From Archegozetes longisetosus (Eukaryota; Arthropoda; Arachnida; Sarcoptiformes; Trhypochthoniidae): a stretch of DNA of 64,000 nucleotides. How positions within the stretch are numbered: position 1 is the first letter of the stretch; every line of letters begins with the position of its first letter. The notes under the pieces were generated by a model. The model had not been told where the DNA came from. It did no database searches and saw only the letters and a list, made by a program, of their open reading frames with translations. This document shows, piece by piece, positions 11,883-24,092 of this stretch. Where the stretch lies: NCBI GenBank assembly GCA_018873245.2, contig JAEMBT020000005.1, positions 11,358,001 through 11,422,000 on the forward strand. Direction: 5' to 3'. The translations under genes were made by a program, and so were the position numbers.

Positions 11883-12307
11883 AGCTGGATCCACAGCAGT
11901 GCAATTTCATGCGATGCGACGCGACGCAACGCGATGGATCGCCAGCGAATTTTCGTACGATACTTTATATGCGATAAGTTGCGTGCAACCCTTACCCACA
12001 ACACTAGGACATCGCATTTAAATAACGTCTAATAGAAACTTTAGGGCCACTTCGTATAATTTACATATGTTTCGCTTTTGTTTGTTTTTATTTTGATGTT
12101 GTCATTGTATTAAAACTATTTTTATTAGTTGCTATATCAAAATCGTCGCATAAAGTTGGAATAAGTTCAACTCCTTCTCAGGAGATGAGCGACGTTTCCT
12201 GAAGAAGAAATTTCAAGCGACGCTCTTATCTACAGCAAGAGCGACGATCACAGGATGACGATCATCATAGATTGCAAGCGACGCATTGCACTGCTGTGGA
12301 TCCGGCT
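11883..12307. mobile_element. Harbinger-like MITE, 425 bp
   Basis: The terminal inverted repeats begin AGC(T/C)GGATCCACAGCAG (11883 onward; mirrored up to 12307) and extend over about 23 bp with one mismatch. The element is flanked by TAA on both sides (11880-11882 and 12308-12310), a 3-bp TWA duplication typical of PIF/Harbinger elements. The inside is CG-rich, with short GCGACGC-type repeats, unlike its surroundings. There is no transposase. The superfamily call rests on the duplication only. Confidence 0.7.
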
Positions 12308-12310
12308 TAA

Positions 12311-14925
12311 AGGGTTTAACAAAATAATTTTGTTATCCTTCAAATGGTGACACATTCAATCTTTAAAATCCTATGCTGAGTTTTTGTGTAAAGTATTTAA
12401 AGTCCTATTATAATAAAGTTCAACTCAAGTTAGCATCAAATCTCTAAGGTTTGTATGTGCCATCATTTGAAAGATAACAAGTTATGTTGTTAAATCCTTA
12501 AACATAGTAGGAAAAAAGTTTATAGAGGATTGCGAATATAATTTTATCAATTATCGAAGTTAAAACAAAAATCACTTTTTATGGGATTTCCTCATGTATC
12601 ATATGTCGTTTTAAACTTTAGACATAGCATATGGGTTTAAGTGAAAATATGTAATTAAAAAATGTCTGGAACTAAATTAGATTCATTAGTACGTGATAGT
12701 TATGTGAAATTATTTTTCAGTCTTAGTTATCCTAAAAAATATATAGTAAAGATGTCAATGGATCACAGGGCGAAGATCTCTCCGAAGACTGAATAAAATA
12801 TCATTTATATTGAATATAATAGATATCCTTTTATTAATATTTCAAAGTGAGAATATAATATTGTCACTTGTTAGCAATGAACTAAAAATAGATAGGATAT
12901 ATCAAATGCATCTATTAGCACAGGCCATCGTTTGGGAAATTTTTACATCAGAATTGGATTGATAGAGGAAATTCTTACTAATAGTAATAAGCTGAGATAC
13001 AGTGTGAAACATTCAGATAGAGAATATAGTTAGTCGCAGTTGATTCAATTGGGTTAAATTTTAAATAAGATTAACAAACTGTATTTCTTCAGATCTAGCT
13101 GATTTGCAAGAGATAAACTCCGGTGTAACATGTAAAATTTTCACTTGATTCTCCGCAGAGGCTTGATGCACATAAAAAATTGCCAAAAGTTAAGACTCAA
13201 TAAAGAAAATAGGCTATGCAATTTAATGGACCTAAGCTCTCGACCATTTACTTTTTAGAGACATACAACAGCGGATAGTGATATACCTCTGATTGTGGAC
13301 TTGCAAATAGACCCTACATATACTTTTAGGGACGAGGTAGCTAATTCTCAGACTCAAATTTCACAAAGTGGTTCGACAAAGTTAATAACACTTTTGGGAG
13401 AAGATAACGACCAAAGCTAAAATGCCATCATTATTTAATTTGTTCAAAAAATGATACAGGTAATTATCCTATAACCATGTAGTAGCCTTTGCTCAATATT
13501 GCCTACAAGAAATTACTTCTCCAGCAGCTCAAAATCAGGTTGATATTAACTCAATGTTGGAAACCCGGTGTCCAATGTGTCGATTAAGGACTTAGGAGCC
13601 AAATAATAACCACGAAATTAATAATTAGTCAAGATTTCCAGCTGGATCAACTCCTCTTTATATTATTATAAAAGCAATTTTATCTTTAATTTAATTATTT
13701 TACTTATTTAACTTGAATAAATATTGACTGTGTAATTTTCTTTAGTTTTAACGAAATTATCTTGAAAAACAAACATTTTTCGGGTGGTGTAGTTCGCTAG
13801 GTGATTTACGCGACTCGTAAACTTTGTAAATTGTTCGAAACAATGACGAAAAAGTGATTCTAATTTTCAAATTTTAATAAAACAGGTTGACTGGTCGCAT
13901 ACATCCGTTAAATAGAATGAAAAGCCTCAAAATGCAAATTTCGTGACAAGGTTTTATCATAAAATTTCATCTGCCTTGTTGGGCGTATTGGTGCATTCTG
14001 ATTTCTATATACTAGAAGAGTTGCACTTCTACTAAGCTTGTTTAAAGTAACATTTTTAGAAATTTATCAGTGTTTTTATCCTTTGCAGAATTACATGTTT
14101 ATTAAATGATTGTCTGTGAAATGCTTCAATAAAGTTATTTTACTCGAATATGTGAGAAAAAATTTCTTAAATCTTTCTCCAAAAAAAATTACACGAGAGA
14201 TTATTAGTTATATCTTCGGTTGGGTTCTAGAAAGTCGTAAATTGAGTTAACCGATTTTTAGAGTTTATGTCAGTTTTAAATACAATAACTTGGGCTCTAT
14301 TCAAAGCTGAGTTCAAGTTTTAAAAATTCAAATTAATTTTATAATAGTAAAGATAGAAAAATAATCGTTCCTATAGAAGTTCATTATGATATCAAACTTT
14401 GAAGTCGTTTTTCTCAAAACTCAATTTAAAAGAGTTACAACTTTCTAGAACTCAACCGACGATATATAAAAAATAATTTAAACCTATGAACCCATGGCAA
14501 ACTAAAAATTATTAACAATTATTTCACAAGTCATTATGGATTTATTCCAAGTCTGGAATTATATTTAATTTCAAGTATGACTTAGAAAATCTGTTCTTGA
14601 TTTGGTGATATGATAACTAAATCTTGATATGACTTTAAAAGGTCTGTTTACTAAACCACTATATTTAATCTTGCAAGTGGTGTTTTTATTAATCAAACCT
14701 TAAAATAAATTGTAAGTTTGAAATGCGTCTGTGTTAATCAGACTGTTTAAATTATAAAGTTTTATAAAAGCTTTCTAACCTTTTATTTAAGCTTTAAAAA
14801 TACGTCGAATTTCAGTATTTTTAAATACTTTAATATTTAATTTTATGCTCAATTATAGATTTCTTTTTTACATACAGCAAAACTAATCTAATTAGGAAAA
14901 TCATAATTTGTAACGTTATCGCATT
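12311..14925. other. Intergenic, 2.6 kb; possible decayed element at 12.75-13.65 kb
   Basis: Base composition rises slightly around 12750-13650. One short open frame (13259-13420, plus; ending GEDNDQS) looks protein-like, but I recognise no family. The rest is AT-rich with no supported feature. Confidence 0.3.
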
Positions 14926-15272
14926 CTATATTTCGGTATTATTACAATAATGCTGCCCAGGCTCCGATTGAACACACTTCAAACCAGCACAACGGTAAAT
15001 AAGTTTGGCCATGTAATCCTTATCAAGACAATGATATAATGCTCCGTTCTCACAACCACCACCTGACAAATAGCCAGTAAACACACTTTCTCCGCAGTAA
15101 TCACCCCAACCAAATCTGCATCTACAAGTTTCCGATTGAGATGCTTAGGAATAAAAGATTAAGAAAAATATTATTTTATTCGCGAAACTATTTATAAATA
15201 CGTTATATGAGAATACTTACTAGAAATAAAGCACAAAAGCATGATTGCCACTTTTAAATAGTTTGAGCTCAT
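14926..15272 (-). CDS. Small secreted cysteine-rich protein, 89 residues
   Basis: Two exons on the minus strand: 15221-15272 and 14926-15143, joined by a 77-bp intron with GTAAGT donor and CCTAAG acceptor; phases fit exactly. The ATG opens MSSNYLKVAIMLLCFIS, a good signal peptide. The mature part has eight cysteines in the order CRC, YC, GC, HC, RC, KC, YC, with the segment CRCRFGWGDYC near its start. This suggests a compact secreted peptide with up to four disulfides. Termination is at TAG (14926-14928). Family not recognised; salivary, haemolymph or defence roles are all possible and none can be favoured from sequence. Confidence 0.75.
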
Positions 15273-16369
15273 TTTGTGCATATAATAAAATTAATATTTA
15301 ATTAAAACTTTTGAAAGAATTTTCTGCCAAAGAATCTCGGAATCGTGTTACACAAGAAAATAAGTTCTCGTCTCTTACATTTATTTTTAAAATTAAATTA
15401 AATCAAATTATTTTAGAGATAAAGACTCGCTGTTTTATTCTATTTTCTCTTATGAGTATGGAGGAAAGACCTTATTTTTCTAAATAACTTAATTATTATT
15501 TTACAAATTGACTAACTATAATTGTTGGATCATTAAAAATGAAGATTTGGATCAGTCACCCTTTCATTGAAAACAATGTTGTTTTACATCTCATTACATT
15601 TGAATAACAATTCTCATGTATTTACACCAGAAATTCTTGTTTTAATCGTTTGTTATTTGTTTGAACAGAAGATAAAATAATCTGTTTCAGACTATTATCA
15701 AATTTTATCGAACCATATTTAAGAATTCCCACAATAATAGATACGATTATGTATAGTTTTCTTTGAAAGTATCATTAAGAATTCTTTTTCATTAAAATAA
15801 AATGTGATTATGTAAATTATCGATTTCTAGCAAATAATTTGAACCAATAGTAATTTATCTAAAGTCGATTAATAGTAAGACTTAACTTTTCAAAATTAAT
15901 TATCTAGTGCACTTTTATTCGATTGATTAGAAAATGGTTTACAGATAAATGATACTAAAAACAACACTTTTATCGGATTTAGTATTTTATTTTTTATCTT
16001 ATTTAAAGCATGATCCTCATGAATTGTTCTATTCATACAAACTAAATTGCAAGAAAATTTTGAAAATTTTCTAACATTTGGTTGATTTTTGCTAATTTCA
16101 TCAGAAAAATGATTAAGAAAATCGCATTAAAAATAACTTTGAACTTACTCAAAAATAAGATTCATATTAAATTCTCAAATGATATAATATTTTTACAAAA
16201 CATAAATTGATAAACCTTCAGTATAATTATTTGTTCATAATTCAGGGTATAGCATGAAGAGCATTTAAATTTATTATATAAAGGAATATTTTATAGTTAG
16301 AAGGCACTTCGCAATTTAGAAATTTGGACTGATAATTTGAAAGCGGTATAAAGTTTAAAATTTTATTAA

Positions 16370-16370
<1 letters not shown>
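15273..16370. other. Intergenic, 1.1 kb
   Basis: AT-rich. No coding frame or repeat seen, apart from the promoter region of the small secreted gene directly upstream of 15272. Confidence 0.4.
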
Positions 16371-16440
<70 letters not shown>

Positions 16441-16441
16441 T
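16371..16441. repeat. (AAT)n microsatellite, about 23 units
   Basis: Uninterrupted AAT trinucleotide run directly abutting the 3' end of a LINE fragment on the minus strand. It may therefore be that element's simple-repeat tail. Confidence 0.95.
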
Positions 16442-16800
16442 TTATTGCAAGTAAAAGACTTAAGTACAGTTGATATGCAATAATATTGCTCAGGAACTCG
16501 TCTGAGCATTACAATTAGTTATTAATATTTATAAAATTACAAGTAGTTAGATACCAAACCAATAAACTTTTTTGTATTAATTGAGTTGCGAATTAGAATT
16601 GGTAAAGAATTAAAAAGTATCGAAGCATAATAGAAAACATGATGATCACTGTGATATAACCTTTTAAATGGAATACTAATTTTAATACCATTTCTGGTCT
16701 CTGTGAAATTAAAATGATTAAACCAGTTTCGGGGAATATATTGAGATGAGTTTTTATATCTATATAATAAAGACAATGCTTCGATTTTCTTTCTTTTCTC
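16442..16800 (-). pseudogene. 5'-truncated LINE (non-LTR retrotransposon) fragment
   Basis: The minus-strand frame (16537-16800) reads KIEALSLLYRYKNSS, then a Thr-Arg-Asn-Gly segment, a Ile-Pro-Phe segment and finally ILFNSLPILIRNSINTKKF and YL at the stop. This is the characteristic C-terminus of Jockey/CR1/I-like reverse-transcriptase ORFs (N-S-L-P...I-R-N-S...F...L..YL). After the stop comes about 95 bp of 3' UTR and the simple-repeat tail. Everything upstream of the last ~88 codons is missing, as expected for 5' truncation during retrotransposition. Confidence 0.65.
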
Positions 16801-17912
16801 TAATCAATAAAAATTAAGTATTTTTTAAATACATATTCCCATTAAAATTTTTGCAAACATTATATTGTACATAGTAGTGATTAACTAAAAACTTTTTTGT
16901 TTTATTTTATTTTATTTTAAAATTTTATTAAAGTTTAAAAATTTACTTACCATATCTACAAGAATCAAGATTTTATTACATTTAGGAATGGAATGTATGA
17001 AGGGAATCTATCATTACTTAGAGCGCTATTCTAATTGTGCAAATGTCCTTAAATTTCAAAATTTACTTGGTGAAAACAATAAAAATATTCTACCATGTAA
17101 AACAGTCCATTCAAAAACTTTACACACTTCAAAAGAATAATATGTTAAGACTGGTCGACCTAGATATGAAATTTAGCTTAATTGTATGTCTGATGAAAAA
17201 TGGGTCTCTAAAGCATTTAACTAATTATAATTATATTTCACGAAAATAAGTTCAGCGAATACGAAGTTTATAGTTCTTCAGAGACCAAAAAGTTTGAACT
17301 GTATGCAAACCATTTAATAAATAGGTGTGAAATTTATCGATTTTTCCTAATTTTCAGTTACCTAATTTAAGTTCAAGATCTTCCTTCAAACTTAAAATTT
17401 GGTTTTCAAACTGACAGAAAGGTTTAGATATTGTAAAATTTTCAGTTTAAATTAAAAATACAAAATAATCCTTTTATTAAACAATGTTTCGAGAAACCAT
17501 GCTTCAAGTTTAGTTTATTGTAAGCCAATATCAAGTTTCTTAAGCATTAAACTTTTTGCTATTCAAACAATTACCTACGAAAAGTTATTGAAGTAATGCA
17601 AAAGGTTATTGATTGTCGAATAGTTAAGTTTTTCATTACAAAAAAGCAATCAACTATTGCTAAGGAACATATCTTTAAAAGACAAAAGTCGTTAACTGAA
17701 ATAAAGATGACATATTCAAGACACTTTTTTGAGTCGAACCTAACGTTGACAAAACACAACAAATGCTATCTTTTGTTTACTAAGTTAACTGAATAAAAAA
17801 TTTATAAATATTAAATGATCAGTCTTTGCATTCAATACTGAAAAAACGATTGACTGATATATTTTCAAACAAATACTGAATTGAATTACTTCTTAATTCG
17901 ACTTAGAAAAAT
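16801..17912. other. Intergenic, 1.1 kb
   Basis: Contains short opposed open frames around 17570-17800 and 17037-17249 with no coding signature. Nothing supported. Confidence 0.4.
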
Positions 17913-19177
17913 ATGATCCTCGAATTCTCATGTGAGTTGTAACCTGTTTAAACTTGTTTGACTTTTAAATTAAATCAATTTTGAATTCCAGCATCAACTG
18001 GTATTACAGCAATCGCAATCGTCTCACTAATTTTGTTTGTGTTCCACATCTATATCGCAATTAATGAAGCTTTTCCTATCAATAAACAGAATTTCAAAGA
18101 GAAAGTTTTACCAATAATATCATTTGTCTCATTCATCGTTACTGGACTCTTAGGCCTTGTAAACTTATTTATGAATTCGTACGACTTTGAAGAGAAGTTA
18201 AGACAATACAAATTAAAGGAAAGTGAAGACTGTCCAAAATATTACAAACAATTCTATTCGAGAGCAGTTGATATAAGCAATAGTGAGACCTATTCAATGG
18301 ACCTTGTATTTAACATCTCGCATTTTAGCATAATTTCAGTCTTAATATTAATGTCAAGAGAATCCTATCGTTTCTCTAAGAAAATTGCTAGTAAGTGGTT
18401 CAAATATTTATTTCTAATATTCAATTTTACATCGCAACTATTCATATGCGAACTCTTCACTGAAGCCTTTGTATTACAAGTGAACAGTATTTCAGAGTTT
18501 CGAAAACAACAAATAACGATCAATGAGTTTATCAGATTTGTCACAAGTCAGACCTTTAATCGACACAAAAACATGAACTTTACTTCACTTCTATCATTCA
18601 CGAAAATGCACGCGCGCAACAACTATGAACTGGCGATAATGATCTCGAAGTACGGCTCATTTAAATATAATTTGCTCTTTAATCTAATACTACTCATTCT
18701 TATCTGGAATCTATTCAAATCAGTGCTTATAATGTATCGTATAGTAAATCGCATACAAAAAACTTATGAAAATATCAGCTCTTTAAACTTCAAGCTTTGC
18801 TCAACCCTTATTTTCTATCTATTAGTCTTCATATTATCATTAATTCCCTTAATTATGACAATTATATTAACTGGAAATACAAATTCACAAGTCGTGCAAA
18901 CAAAAGTAATTTTCAATGAATTGGTCAATAGATTCACCGAACCGTCTATTGAGGACATTGTGACTTCTAATTATTTAACTCATATGTACTTTTCTATAAC
19001 TCCTGGCATTACATTGATTTGCTTTTCAGGTTCGGTAACGACATTGAGTCTACAAATGTTTTCAGTGTTTACTATCGTTGGAATGATTATAGAAAAGCTA
19101 TTGAATTAAACGACTGGATATTCAGTGATGAAGAACAGCCTCTATTAACACAATATCAGACAAATACAATTGTATGA
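17913..19177 (+). CDS. Unrecognised multipass membrane protein, 386 residues
   Basis: Exons: 17913-17931 (19 bp, starts ATG), 17992-18985 and 19030-19177. The 44-bp second intron (donor GTACTT, acceptor TTTTCAG) replaces a misleading frame extension and gives a convincing hydrophilic tail ending QPLLTQYQTNTIV. About six hydrophobic segments are visible: near residues 8-29, 44-66, 104-125, 136-160, a fifth around YNLLFNLILLILIWNLF, and a sixth around LIFYLLVFILSLIPLIMTII. Hydrophilic loops of about 35-60 residues separate several of them. The LL in the acidic tail (EEQPLL) resembles a dileucine sorting signal, so an endosomal or plasma-membrane location is plausible (inference). I do not recognise the family, and chemoreceptor or transporter roles are not excluded. 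Confidence 0.7.
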
Positions 19178-21836
19178 CTTATTTTAAAATTTTTCACCAA
19201 TAGATCACTAAACCTAATTAAAATAAAATCCAATATGAAATTTCAATATTAAGAAACGACAATATACAAGGTGTTTAAGATCAGCTTTACTAATTTTGTT
19301 CTTTGATATTTAATAGGTAAATAATAATATCAAATCCATAATATGATAATTATAGAAAGCATCTCCGAGTATTTTGTTTATGAGATATTTGTAATAATGT
19401 GAATAAGTTATCATAGAAACACTTGAAAATATCTAAAAGTCAAACAACCATAATCATAGAAGTGGACTGAGAAATTCTATTTTAAGCATCGAAACAAAAA
19501 TCATGTTATTGAATAACAGTGCTATTATTACTAATATTATTTAATGTTATGTGATATTATTATTCATTTGTATTTTCGATGTCATTTTGAAAATAATACA
19601 TTTTCTTAATTATTGTTAAATGTTAAGATATACAGTATTGTTATATGTGCTGTATTGCATTGTGTTAAGGCTTCATATCAATATGCAATTGAAAGAAAAA
19701 TTCCCTCATGTTGCAGAATATTTGAGTAATAATGATTGCATAATTTCAACTGAAGTACTCTTCAGAATAAATATGCATATCTCACGGCACCTAAAACTGT
19801 CAGTAGATTAGTTGATAGTTTCTTAACTTATGATGATGTTCTTATGATGAAAAATCTCAGAAAAAGAACAGACAACACGCACCTAGCATACAATAAAGTT
19901 AGTGAAGGAAAATGGTGACTGAAAAGAGGGTTTGTCGCTAGGGCAAGTACTAAGAGCTTGAAAATACAAATAGCACTGCTTATTTAATTCTTAAAAAACA
20001 TCTTAATTTTCATCAAAGTAACCCGATCTGACAGTTGCCAATTTTTGTTTGGAGATTTTTAAAGGATCACATTACAACACTTAAACAATACATATTCAAC
20101 TAATTTGGAAATGGCATTCATAATTGAAAAGCTGTATTATGACTTCATTGCTTGCATTCAAAGTATAGGTTATATTGTTTTCAATGTTTTCTAAAAGTTA
20201 AACAAAAAGTTGGATATGTTTTAAATTAAATTAGTTTGTTAATTATCGAAATTAAATTCCCGAAAATTAAAAGAACAATCGATCAATATTGGAATTCATG
20301 TAAAATCTCAGTTAAGTGTTACGACATTTCCTTATTAAAAAAAGTTTCATATCGTGAACATTATCATAATTTATAGCTTAGATAAGTCTAAAGCCCTTTG
20401 TTATTCAAAAGCTATTATATCTCATAAAAGTTTCTTTTTACAGATCATCACAACTATTTTGTAGTTAGATGCCATGTTGTAAAGTCGTTGGGTAGAGGCA
20501 ATCATGTTAACATCTTACTAAGCCTTAGAAGAATATTGAAAGATGTCAAAAATATTCGTGTATTTCATAACAATTTGTAGAGGCAAGGAAAGCAAAAAAA
20601 ATTTTATTCTGTATAATAAACTAATTGATTGTATTTTTCATCCGTCTTTATCTGAATTCCTTCTTATATTTTTTGATAAAGGTAAAAGATTGTAATATAA
20701 TAAGGACTAATATTACTAAGAATATAATTTACATTGATTTCATAACTTTGGTAACCTCTAATTATTCTTTTTGGCTTTGAAGCTCGACTCGGAAAGCTTT
20801 AACAATTTGGTGATCACATATTTAGGCAAAGACAGTCTTTGCCCTTAAGAGTTGTGCTCAAACTTTGAGTGAACTACAGTTTGGAATATTATGCGATATT
20901 TGTCCTGTTCCAATTATTCTGGGCAATGGTTTTCTAGATTTCAATAATTCAACTGGAGGTTTGGCGTAGGGGATGCCCTAATGATGGAACATTGTGTAAA
21001 ACCAAGTTACTTGCGACATGCAGTGAGAAATGAAATATTTCTTTTTTGAAAGTTATCCACATTTCTAGACTTTTTCTGTGATAAGCGATAATTTTTTAAG
21101 ACCTAATAGTAATGAAAGCCTTTGTGAGAATTCGGATAAAGTAATTAGTCAGAATAGTTCAGAAGCTAATTAATTGTCAATATAACCTCCATATCTAGAA
21201 AATTACTTATTTTCTTGCTTAGCAATCATTCATAATCTTTCGATAAATATTAGTTCTAGCTTCAATCATACCATTATCCGTTGCCACAATCGAGTGTTGA
21301 TGTGATTAATATACTGTTAAAAACAAAATCAAAATTGTAATTATAAGCACAGAATTTGAATTTTTATTTAGTTCATTATTATTTCTTCAGTTTGATAGTC
21401 AACTTATTTGAAAATTCATTATTAATAAAACTATACCATCAACTCATTAGAAAAATTATGGTTAAAACATCATCAACTGATGAAAATATCTGCTTTTCTG
21501 AATCAATTTAACATAAAGATTTTAAAATGAAATACTATTGTTTTATTGCAATCATCATTAGTTCAAGAGTGAATTTCATTTAGATATTGAAAGAAATGGC
21601 CATAAAATCAAGTCGTTCAATAGCATCAATATAAAAAACATATGCGTCAAATTAGAAAAGACTCAATAATTTTTTAAGATTCATTAGTCAATGTTTTTGC
21701 GATGTTTCGAATGTCAATTCCGAAAATAAAGAAAATATGAGAATTATTTGATAAAATATATGTCTGAGCCAAAGATTTTCAGAATTAAATTTATTAGTTT
21801 TCTTTTCACATATGAACGAATTTGACAATATCAAAA
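19178..21836. other. Intergenic, 2.7 kb
   Basis: An AATAAA-type signal for the preceding gene lies near 19220. A short open frame at 19620-19811 has no family signature. No other feature supported. Confidence 0.4.
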
Positions 21837-22320
21837 TCAATATAGTCTGACCGGGTTATTAGCGACTCGGTTGTAGGTAAACCCGCTTATAGATGACTTA
21901 ATTTCTACGCACGACCATTTGGCTATAATCGGGTCGAACTGTACGCGATTTTTTAAATGAAATCGTTTATCGAACGAATCAAACATCAGTAAGCAGTCAT
22001 CAGCCCTCAAAGGAACAGCTAATCTTTCCATTTCATTGTGTCCTATCATTAACTTGATATCTTCTTTAAAGCTTTCACATTTCAAGGCTTCAACTGCTGG
22101 TTGAGGTATTAATTTATCTCCAAATGTAGGTAAGAAAGGGCTCCTATTATCTTTGATTCACAGCTCATGAACTGTACTAACGTTACGGCATTCAGTAGTT
22201 AGATCTCTAAGAAATTCCGTCAATTTTTTTATCATCAACCCATTCATTTTGTCCCAAATATTTTATATGAGGGACAGAGTCATACAAAATATACCGGAAT
22301 GCGATTAGTCCACACAAGGA
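21837..22320 (-). pseudogene. Carboxylesterase relic
   Basis: Minus-strand translation from about 22225 down to 21840 includes a T-T-E-C-R-N-V-S segment, an in-frame stop, then SPFLPTFGDKLIPQP, VEALKCESFKEDIKLMIGHN and E. This is the well-known block of type-B carboxylesterases (PF.P..GD.LP..P...L..G.FK.DI.L.IG.N..E) that lies between the catalytic Ser and Glu/His regions. The stop at about 22160 and the lack of flanking esterase exons point to a decayed fragment, or to an isolated exon of a gene broken by rearrangement. No catalytic triad residues are present. Confidence 0.55.
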
Positions 22321-23335
22321 ATTATGACTTTCTAAAAAAATTTGACAACAAAGCAAGTTCTTATAGCCCAGAAGTTATTGTTCAAGAACTATTCTATATT
22401 GATATTAAATCAAAAATAATTATTTAAAAAAGTAAGTATTGTAATTTGGTCAAAATATCGATCATTTAAAGAGAATTTGATTTTCTGAATATCTTCTAAG
22501 AATGAGATAGGGCATTAAAAAAATTTTTTAGTGCTGTTTCTCGGGTTTAATGCCAACCAGTTAATGTATTTTGACAATTTTCAGATTTTTCAAAGAACAA
22601 AGGATCGTGTACTATAATTTTGTAAAATTGCTCTATTCAGAGAGTGTTCTGTCCACTTCGGGACGCCCGATCATTCTTTCAAGCAACGTTTAAAACTTAG
22701 AATATGAAATTGGTTAAGTTCAAATTCCATAACTTCATCTTGTTCTTTATTATAAAAGCTAATAAATAAATTCTCTTGACCTATCAGTTGATTGATTCCA
22801 TCTTTTATGATAAAATCGAAATAATTTTCTTCACAGAACTAAGTTTGATCCCCATTGCATTTAGTGAACAAGATTGGTATTATGATTAAATCATAATTTA
22901 GAATAATTTAAAATGAAAGTATTTGTTAATCTAAATATTATTACTAGCATTATAGACTTTTATCTAAATTAATACTCAAGCACAGAATAGAATATACCAT
23001 TCACTAAATAATGAATTATATAATAAGAGTTTATCAAGTTCGAAATAATTGAATCGTCATAAATATATGTGAAAAAATCATTTCTAAATAAACTAGTTAG
23101 ATAAAGAAGTCATGTTATATAAGCTTTATAAAAGCTAATTTGTATTGCTATAAATCATCATAAACTTGCATAATCTTTCTTTCATACTCGGATTATACCA
23201 ATAAAATCTCGAAGCTTCGAACAATTGTCTTACTCAAGGTTGTCTTACTAGACGTCATTACATTCTTTTGGTGAACGGATCAAAAATCTTGACTATGAAT
23301 GAAACTCATTATAGACATATTTTTAGTGCGTTTTC

Positions 23336-23377
<42 letters not shown>

Positions 23378-24092
23378 CGGTCAGAACGTGATGTTCGCTA
23401 CAAACTGATTCAATATAAACGAGTTAGAATGAACTTTTCTATTATCAACCCAAATAATTTATCAAGCTAGTGTGAAATATAACTTCTCGGTTGACTGTTA
23501 AATTCAACTATGAATTATGAGTTCTATCTCACGTAATACTAATTTTTAAAATGAAAAATCTATTTTTATATTCTTAACTTGAAATCCAGTATTCGTATAA
23601 AACTGATGTAATACTTATTTTCCATCTGAGCTGCAATACAACACTTCAAATTTGATAACTTCTATTTAAAGGTTTGAGGCTAAAATATCAATAAAATTAC
23701 AGAAAAAATGAAAGAAACTTCATGAAACAATTTCTAAATTCAAATAATGTTTATAATTTTAAGAAAAACAAATATTGCATTATTGCTCACAAACTTTTTT
23801 ATTCATTCAGATTTATCTGGAAATCTGTATTTCGCAATGTGCGAAAAGTTGTGTTTAAGACAAAACTAATTTAATCTTTCAATCATTTATTGCAATTACT
23901 GTTATAGAAAGGGATATCTAAATCATAAATTTTTATTGTTTTATTTTCTTTAAAAAAGTTTATGACTTCAAAAATAAACAATTTTTCCGATTTTAATGAT
24001 ACCCTGTGTTATTTAAAAGGTTTCATCATAAGTTAGAAGTAATTATATGTAACGTGATCATCTATGCCTCAAAGTCTAACTAATTCGACAAT
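22321..24092. other. Intergenic, 1.8 kb
   Basis: AT-rich. It contains the GT microsatellite listed separately. No coding frame supported. Confidence 0.4.
23341..23376. repeat. (GT)18 microsatellite
   Basis: Perfect GT dinucleotide run of 36 bp. Confidence 0.95.

Noticed and set aside
11779..12021. Plus-strand open frame of 80 codons
   Set aside because: Runs across the left boundary of the Harbinger-like MITE, so it is a chance frame joining flank and element.
12740..13640. Possible retroelement or gene remnant
   Set aside because: A few short protein-like stretches (e.g. 13259-13420) but no motif I could name on either strand; left as unexplained intergenic DNA.
18986..19109. Frame extension of the membrane-protein exon to a stop at 19107-19109
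   Set aside because: The 44-bp intron with good splice sites leads to a longer, more protein-like tail in another frame, so the extension is probably intronic read-through.
19620..19811. 63-codon open frame downstream of the membrane protein
   Set aside because: Short, no motif, no neighbouring exons.
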